Shown: in pieces, positions 11,201 through 22,531 of the stretch
Numbering within the stretch: position 1 is the stretch's first letter
How the letters are laid out: every line of letters begins with the position of its first letter
NCBI RefSeq assembly: GCF_000002985.6
Contig: NC_003281.10
Span: 7,378,001-7,442,000, forward strand
DNA length: 64,000 bases
DNA from: Caenorhabditis elegans
Taxonomy: Eukaryota; Nematoda; Chromadorea; Rhabditida; Rhabditidae
Reading direction: 5' to 3'
Made by a program: the position numbers and the translations under genes
Notes under the pieces: generated by a model
The model's database searches: none
Told to the model about the DNA's origin: nothing
What the model saw: only the letters and a program-made list of their open reading frames with translations

Positions 11201-12942
11201 CTTGAAAGAGGTCGAGTGAGACAAGTGGATCGTTCATGTACACAATCTGAATTGGTGGTAAAGTTACAACAAGGAGTTGATGATCCAGTTCTTATTAAAG
11301 GTGATTACTGAACTTTTATATTCAATGGAGAAGTTAAAAAAAGGGTAGAGCTCGAAAAATAATTTTTTTTTGAAAACAAAAAAAAAGTGTTTTACAATAA
11401 TGAGAAGTTTTGCAAGTTTTATATTTTTATAGAGTTAAAAAAATTTCGATCATATATTTCCACGATAGTTACAATCAAGAAATCATCGAAAAAATATTTC
11501 AAAATTTTAGATCGTCTTCTCCGCACGTCATATATCCTCGCATCTGGTCTCACTCCATTTTGGCAATCTTCTGTTCTTCTGGCTGGTATTCTCAATTCTC
11601 TTGGATGTACTTCTGAAGCTTTGCTCATTCTGGAAAAGCTTGAAATGTGGGACGGGGTTATTGACTGCTACAAGCAACTCGGACAAATGGACAAGGCTGA
11701 AACTCTTATCCGCCGTTTAATTGAGCAGAAACCAAATGACTCTATGCTTCATGTATACTTGGGAGATATCACAAGAAATTTGGAGTATTTCACAAAAGCT
11801 ATCGAATTATCTGATGATCGGAATGCAAGGGCTCATCGATCACTTGGACATCTCCTTCTAATGGATAAAAAGTTTGAGGAGGCCTATAAACATTTAAGAA
11901 GAAGTCTGGAATTACAGGTTACTGATAAAACTAATTATATTTTTATACAACTTTTTTTTCAGCCAATTCAATTAGGAACCTGGTTCAATGCTGGCTACTG
12001 TGCATGGAAACTTGAAAATTTTAAAGAATCCACTCAATGTTACCATAGATGTGTATCCCTTCAACCTGATCATTTCGAAGCTTGGAATAATCTATCAGCT
12101 GCCTACATTCGACATGGACAGAAGCCAAAAGCATGGAAACTTCTACAAGAAGCTCTTAAATACAACTACGAACATCCGAATGTATGGGAGAACTATATGC
12201 TTTTATCAGTAGATGTTGGAGAATTTTCTCAAGCAATTCAAGCCTATCATCGTCTTTTGGATATGAATAAACGAGGAGCTGACGATGAAGTTTTGGAATT
12301 AATTGCTCAAACACTTTTAAGAAGAGAAGCTGAAATTTCAATGGATGAGAGCGAGGATAAAGCTCAAAATGAAGCAGAAAATCGGAAGGAAAAAGAAGAA
12401 ATGATCAAGTTGTTGGCCAGAATCTCAGCGAATCATCAAACTTTATCCCCAAAAGTAATTTTTTATCGAAAATTTAAAACTTTCTAAAAAAAAAAAAATT
12501 AAATTAAATTTCAGACTCTCCGTGTCTACGCTCTTCTCAAGAAGCCATCTGTTTTATCATCGGAAACTCGAACCGAATTTGAAAAGTATGTGCGATTACT
12601 GGAGAAGAGTCTAGCTGCAGCAAATGGAAAACTGACGTGGCCAAAAGAAGAGAAATTGGCGTTGGAAGTTGTTGAAACTGCTGTACGATTAGCCGAAGAT
12701 CGTCTAGAGTTGGCAAAGTTCATCGCATCGGATACGTCTGTGAAAGAAGTAAAATAGATCATGTTTCCGTTATGTATCTAAATTCATTTTTACAGGCATC
12801 CGCTAAAGTTCGTTTATCTCTTCGTGGCATTCTTACTCGTCTTGATAAGGATTCAGGAAGCCGCGTGTCTGGTGATGAGACGGAGAAACTTCAGGAGATC
12901 GTAGAAGTTGCCAAAAGTCTTCTGGATAGTGTGGCAATTTGA
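8229..12942 (+). CDS. trd-1: TPR protein TRD-1 (TTC27 homologue), 8 exons, 771 aa
   Basis: Spliced CDS is join(8229..8291, 9116..9203, 9958..10205, 10664..11300, 11511..11917, 11963..12454, 12515..12748, 12796..12942), 2316 nt with all phases consistent. TTC27 proteins carry tetratricopeptide repeats; their biochemical role is poorly defined. The TPR block lies at about residues 380-600. Examples are the helices containing LEKLEMWDGVIDCYKQLGQM, ARAHRSLGHLLLMDKKFEEA and FEAWNNLSAAYIRHGQKPKA, with the TPR spacing of W/L, G/A and P residues. The N-terminal third is all-helical without a recognised domain. The first three introns are unusually large for this cluster (824, 754 and 458 bp) and contain a foldback element, a CpG-rich block and an antisense cDNA-like insert, listed separately. 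The start directly abuts a TTTTAG acceptor. The name is from memory. Confidence 0.93.
8606..8889. mobile_element. 284-bp foldback MITE with 8-bp target duplication, in trd-1 intron 1
   Basis: The two arms (about 8606-8733 and 8765-8889) are near-perfect inverted copies. The outer end reads GAGACCCGAAGAACTCG on the left and its complement CTTCGGGTCTC on the right. They meet at a short AT-rich loop. The element is flanked on both sides by AAAGTTTC (8598-8605 and 8890-8897), an exact 8-bp duplication. An 8-bp duplication is typical of hAT-type (also P-type) transposases, so this is probably a non-autonomous hAT-related element. The arms are GC-richer than the intron. It encodes no protein; open frames across it are palindrome artefacts. 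Confidence 0.82.
9330..9695. other. CpG-rich block inside trd-1 intron 2
   Basis: Within an AT-rich 754-bp intron, about 360 bp is GC- and CpG-rich, with a core near 9398-9443 where GGCGC and GCTCGGCGC recur. It is followed by a purine-rich plus strand (AAAACGAAGAG type) and a second CpG-rich part near 9600-9665. Splicing around it is clear on both sides, so it is not a trd-1 exon. It could be an internal promoter or enhancer, or an undetected transcript on the minus strand. The short open frames on both strands resemble no protein I know. Confidence 0.4.
10247..10573 (-). pseudogene. Antisense retroposed cDNA (or nested small gene) in trd-1 intron 3
   Basis: On the minus strand an ATG at 10573 opens a 74-aa frame ending at 10349. 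It has one strong membrane segment (about residues 9-36, SMLMIVSAVFGGIGIITTIV onward). After it come an AATAAA (10292-10287), 15 bases, then 25 uninterrupted A residues (10271-10247). Hexamer, spacing and pure A-tract are the layout of a mature mRNA 3' end copied into DNA. A shifted frame extends the C-terminus past the first stop to 10327 (ending ECGGSTETSSSKP), which looks more protein-like than the unshifted end and suggests a frameshift. ATACTT at 10243-10248 and 10609-10614 could be a weak target duplication. I do not recognise the parent gene. A real nested gene remains possible. Confidence 0.5.
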
Positions 12943-13757
12943 ATCTCCAAAAATTCAAAATTTAATAAAAATATTCCCTGTTAATCTTTGATTTTCTCCC
13001 AGTGAACGATGTTGTTTATTTTGTTTTTGTTCTAATCTTAATTCAGTTGTTATTGTTTTGTTTTTCTTGTTCTGTTTCAAGTAATTTAATTCATTTAAAT
13101 TTTTTTTTAGTAATTCAAATGAAAATTGATAGATACATTGAAAACTACACATACCCTGATTTTTTTCGCGGGGAGACTGAAGAAAATGGCACCGGAGCGG
13201 CTTTTTACTTGAAAATTGGTCAGTAGAAATGAGAAAAACGAAGAAAAACAAAGCAAATTACCATTTTGAAAGAGCGATCGAGAGTTTTTCAGAAAAAATT
13301 ATTTTCTTGAAATTTTTTGAAAAGAAAAACTGACAATTTTTCTTTCCTGATTTTATTAAATTATTACCTGCTTGCGAAAAATTGTGATTTTTAACTTTGA
13401 ATCACGGCTTTGGGTCTTGGCACGAGCCAAACTTTCCAGCTACCGTACACTGGAATATGGTAGATTTTTATTTTCATTTTCGCAATTTTCTGTTCAAATT
13501 GCAGTTTTAAATTTTAGAAAATGGATAAAGCAAAGAGAATGGTGAACTGCAGACAAAGTGTTAAATACTCGCAGAGCGGGCACTGTAGCTAAAAAGTTTC
13601 GCTCATCGCAGGGCCCACTGCCATGATTTTTGCGGAGATTTGATCGCAAGTTTTAGCATCCCAGTAATAAAATAATATGAGAAAATTCGATGATTTTTGA
13701 ACAAAACAAAGACAAGGAGGGGAGGGAGGGCATGGGGGAAAAGGGAATGTGATGAAT
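12943..13757. other. Tail-to-tail intergenic region between trd-1 and the channel gene
   Basis: The trd-1 poly(A) signal AATAAA lies at 12964-12969, 22 bases after its stop. A minus-strand AATAAA at 13352-13357 is the best poly(A) signal for the channel gene, giving it a 3' UTR of about 400 bases. TACCGTACAC near 13441 recurs near 13875 inside the channel gene's introns and looks like a dispersed repeat scrap. No gene is visible. Confidence 0.5.
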
Positions 13758-16700
13758 TTACATGGGACGATCCATTTTCATGAAATATATTGACCAGTAT
13801 CTGGAAAAACACACATTTAGGTTATTATTGATTGGGGAGAGTTTTGAAGCTATGTAGTGTGGTAATATGCAATTACCGTACACCAGAAGCAACTTTCCAT
13901 TGTTAAATTTTAAACAATCGTTTCAAAAAACTCACACAACGTTAAAAATAAGAAAAGACAGTGGAAACATAATCATGGAACACCGATCCACCTGTAATAA
14001 ATAATAGTTAAATTTCAAATTTCCATCTGATAACTCTCACTTGTACACTCGTAATTGTCCAATCTCGATCAGGCGGACAAATTGCATACACGAAACGCTG
14101 AAAACAATGAGAAAAACCACGTTTCTTCTCGTAGGCATACGTTTCGTGCTCGATCTGAAAATGGTAGAGAAATTAAAATGTTGGGTGCTGCCAGAATTTT
14201 CATTTTTCTAGAGTTTTTAAAATATGTCTTTAGAACTTACCGAGGTAAAATTGTTAGCAACTAGTTTACTATTATCCGAATTTGTAATTGAATTCAAATT
14301 AGTGTTTGGCGGCTGAATCGCCGTCGTCATTGCAGTCGCCGCACCGGAATTCGAATCTGTAGCAGCTGCTTTTAATTGAGCCAACACTGGAATTCGTTTT
14401 CTCAGAAGGCCTCCAACACCTCCACCACCTCCTTCATCGGCTTTTGATTCCTTTTTCCTCGTTTTTCGAATCTGGTTTAACCAGTGTCCAAGTACTTTTG
14501 ATCCAATTTGTCGTTCTCGTTCCCATCTATAATTTTAATATTTTAAGGCAATTCTTTCGGCATGCGTTTAAATAAATATATATATTTTGTCTGAATATAC
14601 TATTATTAAAATATTTGTTCAAGGTATTTTAAATGGACTGCCCAATATTCGAGGACTGGTGGAGCTGAGCCGTCATTCCAATTAGAGACTATATCGAAAC
14701 AGTGCTATGTTTTAAGGACAGTTGATGATTATAGTGAAGGGTTCAAAAATATAAAATTCGTTTTGCCTTCAAAATTCAGTCTGCGACACATATATTAAAA
14801 TCGTTCGGTTAAGAACATTATTAACAAACCTGTTCAATTGGCAAACAATTGCCAACTCGACCAATGTACAAAAAATGAAAATAACGGAGAAAATCATCCA
14901 AACATCGAGACATTTGATATAACTGACACGTGGCAAGTGTCTCAAAACATTTCCAAATTGAAAAGTAAGTGCAAGAAGTGACGAGACACCAAGTGTTATC
15001 CTTGCCGAAACACTTCGAACGTCGAAAAAGAATCCAACCCATGAAGAAATAACTGTTAACGAAGTAGGGAAATATGACTGGAAAAGGTAGAAACCGTATC
15101 GACGAGCAAATGTGAATTTCACCTGAAAATTTTGGTTTCGATACGATTTACTATGAAATACGATATAATGATTAAAGGTGCATGTGACAGAATCATAAAC
15201 CTTTTTCCAGGATGGAACTTTTGTTCTAAAGTGGCAGGCAGTAGTATTTAAATAGACAACTTTTTGCTCACATTTGGTAATAATTTTCTCGTTTAACTCT
15301 GATTGTCATTTATAATATTCCTAGATTTTCATTTATATTTCAACGTCTTTCAACGTCTACCTATAAAAACCAAAATCCTTGAAAAAGTGAGTAAAGTCTA
15401 TGGGGACATACGCCAAAAAATCTGGAAGTATTTTTGAAATTATATTGAAAACCTCGAGCTTATTAAAATGTGAGGAAAAAGTACTGTAGAGTTACAAATC
15501 TTTTAAAACATTAAAAATAACCCGTTTATAAAAAATAAATAAATCTATGACTAAATATCAAAAGCAAAAGATAATAAAAAATTGAAAGCTCCTATGAAAA
15601 CGATTTAATTTTTGCTGTGCGTATTTGTTCGTAGGGTCGGTCAAGTGCAGCACACTGTGAAGGGATAAAAATCGATATAAAATAGGGTCATGCTGCTGAC
15701 TTACAAATGCAGTTTTTGTGGAAACTCTAGTCTGAAATATCTACACCATGACCCTACGCTAAGTAAACTAAATCTTATACTATGAATATTTGTTTAATAT
15801 CAACTCACTTTTGCTCGATCCCATATTCCATTTGGATACTCTAATCTTTGATGATCTGTTGACCATCCTATTAAATCAAAGTCTGGTAGTTCTACCTGAA
15901 AAATTGTTTGAATTTATTTAAAACCAGTAACGTTAACAACTGAGATTTCAGGTGCTGTAGTTGAAAGTAAATTAATATACCTTTTCCATCATTGTTATAG
16001 GAACATCATGCCACATTAACCGTACTTCATCCGTATTAAATGAGTATGACTCTAATACTATTTCACAGGAAAGGGAGTCGAATGGAAACATCTGGAAAAT
16101 TTTAATTGATTTATTGTAAGGATTAAGAATCAGCAATGAAATTGAGGTTGTGTGTCACTTATAATTAAACAAAAAAGCTTTACAGAATTCAAAGCAATAG
16201 CCTTGAATTTTTGAAAACGGCTCTTGCCGGCAAATCGTCAAGCTTATAAATTGGAAAATCTCTAGAAAGACGTATCATATGTATATGAAGAAATGAAAAA
16301 AAATTTAAATGTCGCGTCCAGCCCCTGATTTTGATCAATCATTTAACAGAATGGTTTATCCAAAACCCAATAATCACTCACCTTCAAATTTACGGAGCAA
16401 GGAGTTTTCACATTTAGTCTGGAAAAAGGGGAATATTTGGAAAAAAAAGTCAATTAAATTATCCAATAAAGAGTGCAAACTACAGCCAAAAAGCAACAAC
16501 AACGAACCTGAAATTACTCCAGACAAGTCCATTTTCATATAAGATCACAAATGTATTTTCACTTGGAGATGAATGAATTGAACTGGATTTCGAGTTGATG
16601 ATACATGTGTCAGGTGTCCAAATTTTCTTTCGGAAGTCAGACTGGAATAAAAAATATAGAAATTTATACAAAATTATACTTCTCCTACAACCTTCAAAGT

Positions 16701-17384
16701 GATATTTGTTGCACAAACATTGAGATGTTTGAAGGATAATCGTGGATCCTGCCATATTTCACTGTACATCACATCCAATGAAAAGTCACCCGTGATTTCA
16801 GAAATACCCGATACACCCTGAACATGAAGCTCAATTGTCACATTGACTCCTTCTGCTTCAGGCAATAAATGTGTGTCATAGTCGGTGAGCAGGGTATCGA
16901 TAAGTTTTCCGAGATTTATGCTGGAAATGTTTTTGTTGTAGAAAAATCAGAACATTTTTCAAAAATTCTAAATATTCAAAAAGCTTTCAAAATGTGTTCC
17001 TACCTTTTACTTGCTTTATTTGCATGATCAAAATAAAAAATCCTAGTTTTTTGTGTGTGAAAACTCTTAAAACTTTTTGTCTGGCCCTAGTAAAGATTAT
17101 AGTAAAGAAGCTTCAAACTTATTTATGAAAAATATATAACTTCAAAAGTTTTTCACAGCAGGAAAAACGGATTTAAAACGCATATATGCATCAAAATTAG
17201 AGAAAAACATTATCTGAAAATATTTCAGATGGAAATTTCACTAACCGACTGTTGAATTCGAGATATTCAAAAAAAAAGCCCATCAATTAATTTTTTACCT
17301 ATTTCTGGAGCACTTTTTAGGGCTATTCGTTGTTGCAGCTGAAAAATAAAAGAAAACAAGTTGAAGAACAAGAAGAAATCGCAT
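13758..17384 (-). CDS. Cys-loop ligand-gated ion channel subunit, 11 exons, 491 aa
   Basis: Spliced CDS is complement(13758..13800, 13936..13991, 14041..14154, 14241..14526, 14830..15122, 15809..15895, 15981..16091, 16382..16418, 16508..16641, 16692..16920, 17299..17384), 1476 nt. It should be a plasma-membrane subunit of a pentameric receptor. A signal peptide (MRFLLVLQLVFFYFS) leads the extracellular binding domain, which has the WTPD motif and the Cys-loop Cys157-X13-Cys171. TM1 is about 237-259, TM2 269-288, TM3 298-321 and TM4 463-483, with a long Gly/Ala-rich loop between TM3 and TM4. TM2 begins SARITLGVSS, close to the PAR signature of anion channels, so chloride conductance is likely. 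The ligand cannot be told. TTTTCAG ending at 17455 upstream is a probable SL acceptor. The spurious TTTTTCAG inside the signal-peptide codons is coding, not an intron end. Confidence 0.9.
15630..15758. repeat. Possible degenerate inverted-repeat element in channel intron
   Basis: Inside the 686-bp intron 15123-15808, CGTAGGGTC (15630-15638) and its exact complement GACCCTACG (15750-15758) face each other 111 bp apart. A third related copy, TAGGGTCATG, lies near 15684. The termini suggest an old MITE, but no clear target duplication is visible. The rest of the intron shows nothing. Confidence 0.3.
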
Positions 17385-17457
17385 CGTATCGTTAGATCAT
17401 CTGGATGCTTCTGAAGGCGTACTAAATGAACGTCTTCTGATTTCTTTGAAGGTGCTG
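17385..17457 (-). promoter_or_regulatory. 5' UTR and trans-splice/splice acceptor of the channel gene
   Basis: Going upstream from the ATG at 17384, 70 bases of leader run to an acceptor (TTTTCAG, its CAG at 17455-17457). This could receive SL1 or be the end of a 5' UTR intron. No upstream ATG in frame with the CDS occurs in the leader. Confidence 0.45.
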
Positions 17458-19770
17458 AAAATATGAACTTGAATATTTTAAAATTTAATAATAATTCAGA
17501 AAAAGGGTATGGCGAGAGGGGAAATAGCATGATGACCACTATGGGAATATTTGACTGCGAATTTTAATTGGGAAAGAGCATTGTCCCCTTTATTTTTAAA
17601 ATATTTATTTCTTTTTTTTTTCAACTGAAATAGAGTGGGTGTCTTAGATAATGTTCAGTAGGAAATACGAAAATCATGTGCTTTGAATGCACGAAAAATG
17701 TTCGAGGAAGTTTCTTATTTTGCAAACTATGGAAAATCATTGACAATTCATGAAGATCAATGAGAACATGGATTGAACAGAATAAGTTATTTGAATAGAG
17801 CAAAGAAACAAGAAATTAATGAAAAAATAATGTTCTTGGTGATTTTCGGATGAAAATCCCCCTCGTATCAAAAAATGCCTATTTATTAAAATCTTCCTCC
17901 AACTCGCTGATTTTAAAGTGCAAACTTCAGCTTCAGCTTTATGATGAGTTCGTAAGTAATTTAAATAAATATGAAGATATTTTTGGAAATGCACTGAATT
18001 TCAAAGTATATTTCAAAGTATGTTAAATTTTGAAAATTTGAAAAATTTTAAACTTATCCTAACCGATTTTTTGGAATCAGCTGTGAGGATATTACATAGA
18101 GTTTAATGTGTTTTGAGGTTGTTTTTTGGTTTTTCGAAACGGGTCCTCTGCAAGAATACAAGTAACTAAAAATGAGACAGACACTGGTTACTGGAAAATA
18201 GTAAATGGGTTAATGCAGCAAGGAAGATGATAATGCATAATGAGGTGTGAGAGAGTTTTGAAAACAAAAAAAAATATTTAGATGGAATAATTTTTGTGTA
18301 TTTTTAAAAGATTTGTAACTCAACTGGGTAAATTAATTAAATTCACCAGAAATAGTTTCTAAACTATATTACAAAATTTAGAACGCCTCCGAGAAAGTGA
18401 CAGTAGATTCAAAATTCTTGAAGGTTGATACGGTAGCTGATACCAATCGATATCTTCTAAAAATTCAAGGTAAAGTTCAACACTAGCTAACAATATTTGA
18501 GTTCATAAAGTGGCATTTGTGGTGAGACTGAAAGATAAAGAATAAACCTTCAAAACTACCCACAATCAATCAAATAAACGGCGTCGAAACAGCTCGAACC
18601 AACCACATGACTCCATTGAAAATATATATTGAACATAATATATGGTAGAGGGAATTCAATGTTTAACGTTTTTAGAAGAAAATCTAGAGTAGTATTCCGT
18701 CAATAAAATTTGGGAATTTCTTATTGAACAAAATTGTTTTGTTCTATGAGATATTGTTTCAAATGTCGATTATATTTATGGAAAACGTTTTTGAAAGGTT
18801 TCAACAAACCCAGGTAGGTCGGTCGTATTTACAGATTTTAGTAATCAGAATTCCCAAAATTCCTTGATAAAACAAAGTACGTTTTTCAAAAAATCATAAT
18901 TATTGTTCTGTTTTTCTTTTTCAATTGTTATAATAATTTCTTTCTGATGAATAATGTTAGCAAATATCCCTCCCATACTCGTGAGCGTTTTGTTCAAAAC
19001 TTTCTGATCAATGCAGTTTAGAAAAAGTTATGAATTTTCTTCAAAGTTGAGCCAAAATCTGAAACAGTTTGTTAAATATTGAATTATGAATCATATTTTC
19101 TAGGTAGATGAGAATATTTTAAATTACCCTAAATTTTATGTATGTAGTGAAGCGACCAAAATTTCCAGTTCATTATCCACTAACAGTTAAATCTGCTATT
19201 ATAGGACCATAGGACTTTGAAAAGTTGACATTTTGTTACTACTCTTGGATTATCTAAAGAGCTTTAATACTTAAAATCTCAGTTATGAAAATGAAACAAA
19301 AGCAGAAAAATGAAATGAGTGGAAAAGAAAAAAAGGGGATGACGAGTCAGTCAGGGTGTCTCAAGAAATCGACGAGAGACAATGGATTGAAAAGAGTCGC
19401 AGATATGACAGTTGCTGGTTTCACATATGAAATGGTGTGAGTAGCCAGTGGATTGGAGGAAGGACAAATGGAAATTAGGGGAAAATGTTTCCGGATAGAT
19501 TGCTTTTTGGTCCGCTTGAACTTTTGTTTACAGAAAGTTTTAGTTTCAAGGAGCGAAAAATCAAAATTTTGAATTTTGATACTTAGATTCAAAAGATCAA
19601 TTTGACTTTCAGAAGATCCAGGCGTGAGGTGGGTCCATATAATAAAAACCACACAAGTTTCGTTCGTATAATCTATAGGTAATTTTCTTATTTTTGTTGT
19701 GTCTCAAAAACTTTGCTCCAGAAAACATGCTCATATTCTTAATCAGTAGAACAAATGACTGGCAGACAAT

Positions 19771-19810
19771 GTCATGCTTATCCTACAGGATCCTGCCGGA
19801 TAAGCATGAC
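19771..19810. repeat. 40-bp palindrome with 13-bp perfect arms
   Basis: GTCATGCTTATCC (19771-19783) is mirrored exactly by GGATAAGCATGAC (19798-19810). The 14-bp centre contains a second palindrome, AGGATCCT, offset by TAC and GCC. It could be a transposon remnant, a hairpin in a transcript or a symmetric protein-binding site. Confidence 0.6.
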
Positions 19811-21740
19811 ATAACTGCATTCTGATGACCCTTCATTTTAAAGAATCAATCAAAAAACACATATCGCCATTAAAAACCTTAAAAATCAGCAGAAAATGCT
19901 CAGAGAGGTCTTTGAGGAACTCGAAAAACTTGAAGAACAAGTCAAGGACATCATTTAGAATAAAAACTTGTCTTCCTTTCTCTGCAACATTCGCATAATC
20001 AGATTAGGAAAAATGGAAAATGGAAGGGGAAAGGGGCTCAAAGGAGAATGGCTCTTGAACTTGGTAAAAGCTGATCAGAAATCTCATGGTCTTGAAGTGA
20101 AAAGTACTCCCTTTCAGGAGTAAGTTTTCTAAAAATTGAACAATTCAAAACTAGATCTAAACTATTTTCTAAGAAATTTCGAATAAAAAACTCAATTTAT
20201 TGTTGATATTCTTCAAAAAAAATTGGAAAAGTAAAGTAACTCTAGACGTTCGGAAGACACTCAAGTGGTTATGTGAACCCGACCAAAACCGAACGAAAAC
20301 ACTTCTCAGAATCAAGTCTCTTTTTGTGTCATCTTGCGTCTGTTTTCAGAGGAAAAGGAAGAGAACGAAATGATCACACATATTGAATTATTACAACGTG
20401 TATTTTCTCAGAATTTTATACCTTATAAGTATATAAAGTTCCGGAAATTCATTCCGGAACATAAGTCTGAATTTGAATTCTTCTTGAAAAAGTGTAATTG
20501 AACTGTGATCTCGTTTGGATTGCAGATATCTTAATTTTTGCACATCTACGTAACGTTTGTTTAAAGGATTTTCGGAAAATTTCTACACCAAGAAATATTC
20601 CAATAGCTTGAATACTTAACATCTAATATAAATTGTTTGCTGCAAAAGAGTCACGTCACACACAGTTTACATAGTTTACTGATGGTATTAAAACATCTCA
20701 ATTAAGCGAAAAATGTAAAAGTACTTAATTTTTTTAAACTGATTTTCATCTCTAAATTGATATATCTTTTGGGATTTTCATTGGACTTTAACTGTAAAAC
20801 AAGATATTGGACAAAAGCCATTGCGAATTATGGTAACGATATGTCATGCTTGTCATTTTAAAAGTCATTTCTGAAGTTGAAAATCCTCGATCAGACGATT
20901 ACAGTTGTGCACAAAACTCCAGCTTTATTTGATGTTTACAGACAAGTTCACCTATTATGAGACATTTTGATTATGCTTGAACACTATGTTGAATTTTTAA
21001 AACCAAAGATTTGTTGAAGGACGTTTATGACATCACAAAAAGTGTGAAAAAGACCTCACTCACGCTTTCTCCCCTTTCCCCTTGTCAACTAACTTTGTGT
21101 GTTGCTAAACGCGATTTTGACACCTCGTTTTGAGAAGAATTGGTGAATAAAAGAAGAAGGAAAAGAAGGAGAAAGGAAGATGAAGAGACGACATAACTCT
21201 TCAATCATATTACTGCTCCTGTGTGCTCCTGATACTGCTCGAAAAGTTGAAATGTGAAGAACTTTAGAAATGGGGCGGAGACGAGAAGCAAAAATGTACT
21301 TGGAGCACATGGTCTTCGTCATCAGTTCTAAGCGCCACCTATCATGAGCCCTAGACATACAAAAAAGGGTCTTCAATTTTTCTTTTTAGAGTTTCTCGGG
21401 TGAGGGATAAGTGAGGGTACGTCACTTTTTTTGCAAGTTGCAAATAAAACTTCCAGATCGAAAGGTTTTGATGTTCTAAATTTTGCAGTATTCTCAGCAA
21501 AACGTCACATTTTCATACCATGATAAAATTAAAAACGAACATTTTTTGTCGAATGATGTGATGAAGTTGCAGGAATATCGGAAGTTGTGGATATGAATTC
21601 ACAGCTAATTCGCGTTGTGCACATAATGTCTCTGTGAGCACAAAAAAGTGAGAACTCAGCCACCGATTTTTTAATTTGCTACTGAAATGCATTTATTTTT
21701 GTTTTAAGAAGTTACAAATTGTTTAAAAAACGTGTTTTAC

Positions 21741-21803
21741 AGGCAGTTGCCAACTACAAAAATGATTCAAGGCAACCTACGCCTGCCTCAATAGTAGGCA
21801 GTC
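21741..21803. repeat. GCCTGCC/AGGCAG dispersed-repeat fragment
   Basis: AGGCAGTTGCC, then GCCTGCCT (21781-21788) and TAGGCAGT just after it, form short inverted copies. The same core recurs as a hairpin at 23946. This resembles dispersed repeat families of worm genomes; I cannot name the family. Confidence 0.35.
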
Positions 21804-22531
21804 CGGTAAATTAAGTGCATTATATTCGCTTAATGAAATGTTTAGATGTAGAACATAATTTTGTCGTAAGTTTTACTTTTTTTGAGGAATTGCGAACATG
21901 TGAATTAAAAAAACTCAATTTATAAGGTCATAAACCAAAGAATGGGTGGTAAGTAAATGAAGTAAAAAGGACACACAAAAAGTAGAAACAAAAGAATGAA
22001 AAAAGTGAAAAAGGGATTAGAATGTAAGATTATCGAGACGTAAGGAAACTTTGAAGAAATGAGAAGAAGCCTATATGAAGAAGATGGAGCAAATGTTAGA
22101 TAGGAGGGAGAGCAAGAACAAAAATATGTCACGCTTTGGAAATTTGAGTAAACTGTTTCTGAGCACAACTAGGATGTTTTGTGATTTCTTACATATAAAT
22201 AATAATAATAAATGTTAGCACGAGTGTAAAGTCAGACATCTCAAGACTGCCATTATCTACCGATTGTTTTCAGAACATCAATACTTATAACAGAAGTTGA
22301 AGTTTTCACAGCGTGTAATGGTGAGATGTTGAAAACGAAAAGGTAATTTGAGAGAATTTCAGAAAGCACTTTCTGCTTGTGATTTCAAACTTTCACTGAA
22401 AAGATGATGTTTTGAATTGGTTTCAGAAAATCATCAGAGGTGAAAAGAATAGACAAACATTCTGGAAGCATCTAGTAGTTTTTTGTTGAATTGTTTACCA
22501 ATCTCTAAATTCTCTAAAAAATATCAAAAGC

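Larger units (their letters stand above)
4119..12942 (+). other. Probable three-gene operon: NOC4 homologue, tbp-1, trd-1
   Basis: Three plus-strand genes lie head to tail. The gaps from stop to start are 217 bp and 446 bp. Downstream starts are preceded by acceptors: TTTTTACAG shortly before the tbp-1 ATG at 6039, and GTTTTAG directly abutting the trd-1 ATG at 8229. The tbp-1 poly(A) signal at 8111 lies about 112 bp before the trd-1 acceptor, the usual spacing for SL2 trans-splicing in worm operons. The operon is inferred from layout; SL2 use cannot be seen in DNA. Confidence 0.6.
17458..22531. other. About 5 kb of AT-rich sequence without a recognisable gene
   Basis: No open frame here has worm-like codon use joined to proper splice sites that I could find on either strand. 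The left part is presumably the promoter region of the channel gene. Contents are AT-rich unique sequence, a perfect palindrome at 19771, and GCCTGCC-type repeat scraps near 21741-21803. Small non-coding RNA genes cannot be excluded by eye. Confidence 0.5.

Noticed and set aside
17330..17345. TTTTTCAG within the first channel exon as an intron acceptor
   Set aside because: Reading through it gives a continuous signal peptide and keeps phase with the next exon, so it is coding.
19347..21376. Minus-strand frames at 19347-19652 and 21089-21376
   Set aside because: These are isolated frames of about 100 codons without splice context or recognisable features in AT-rich DNA.
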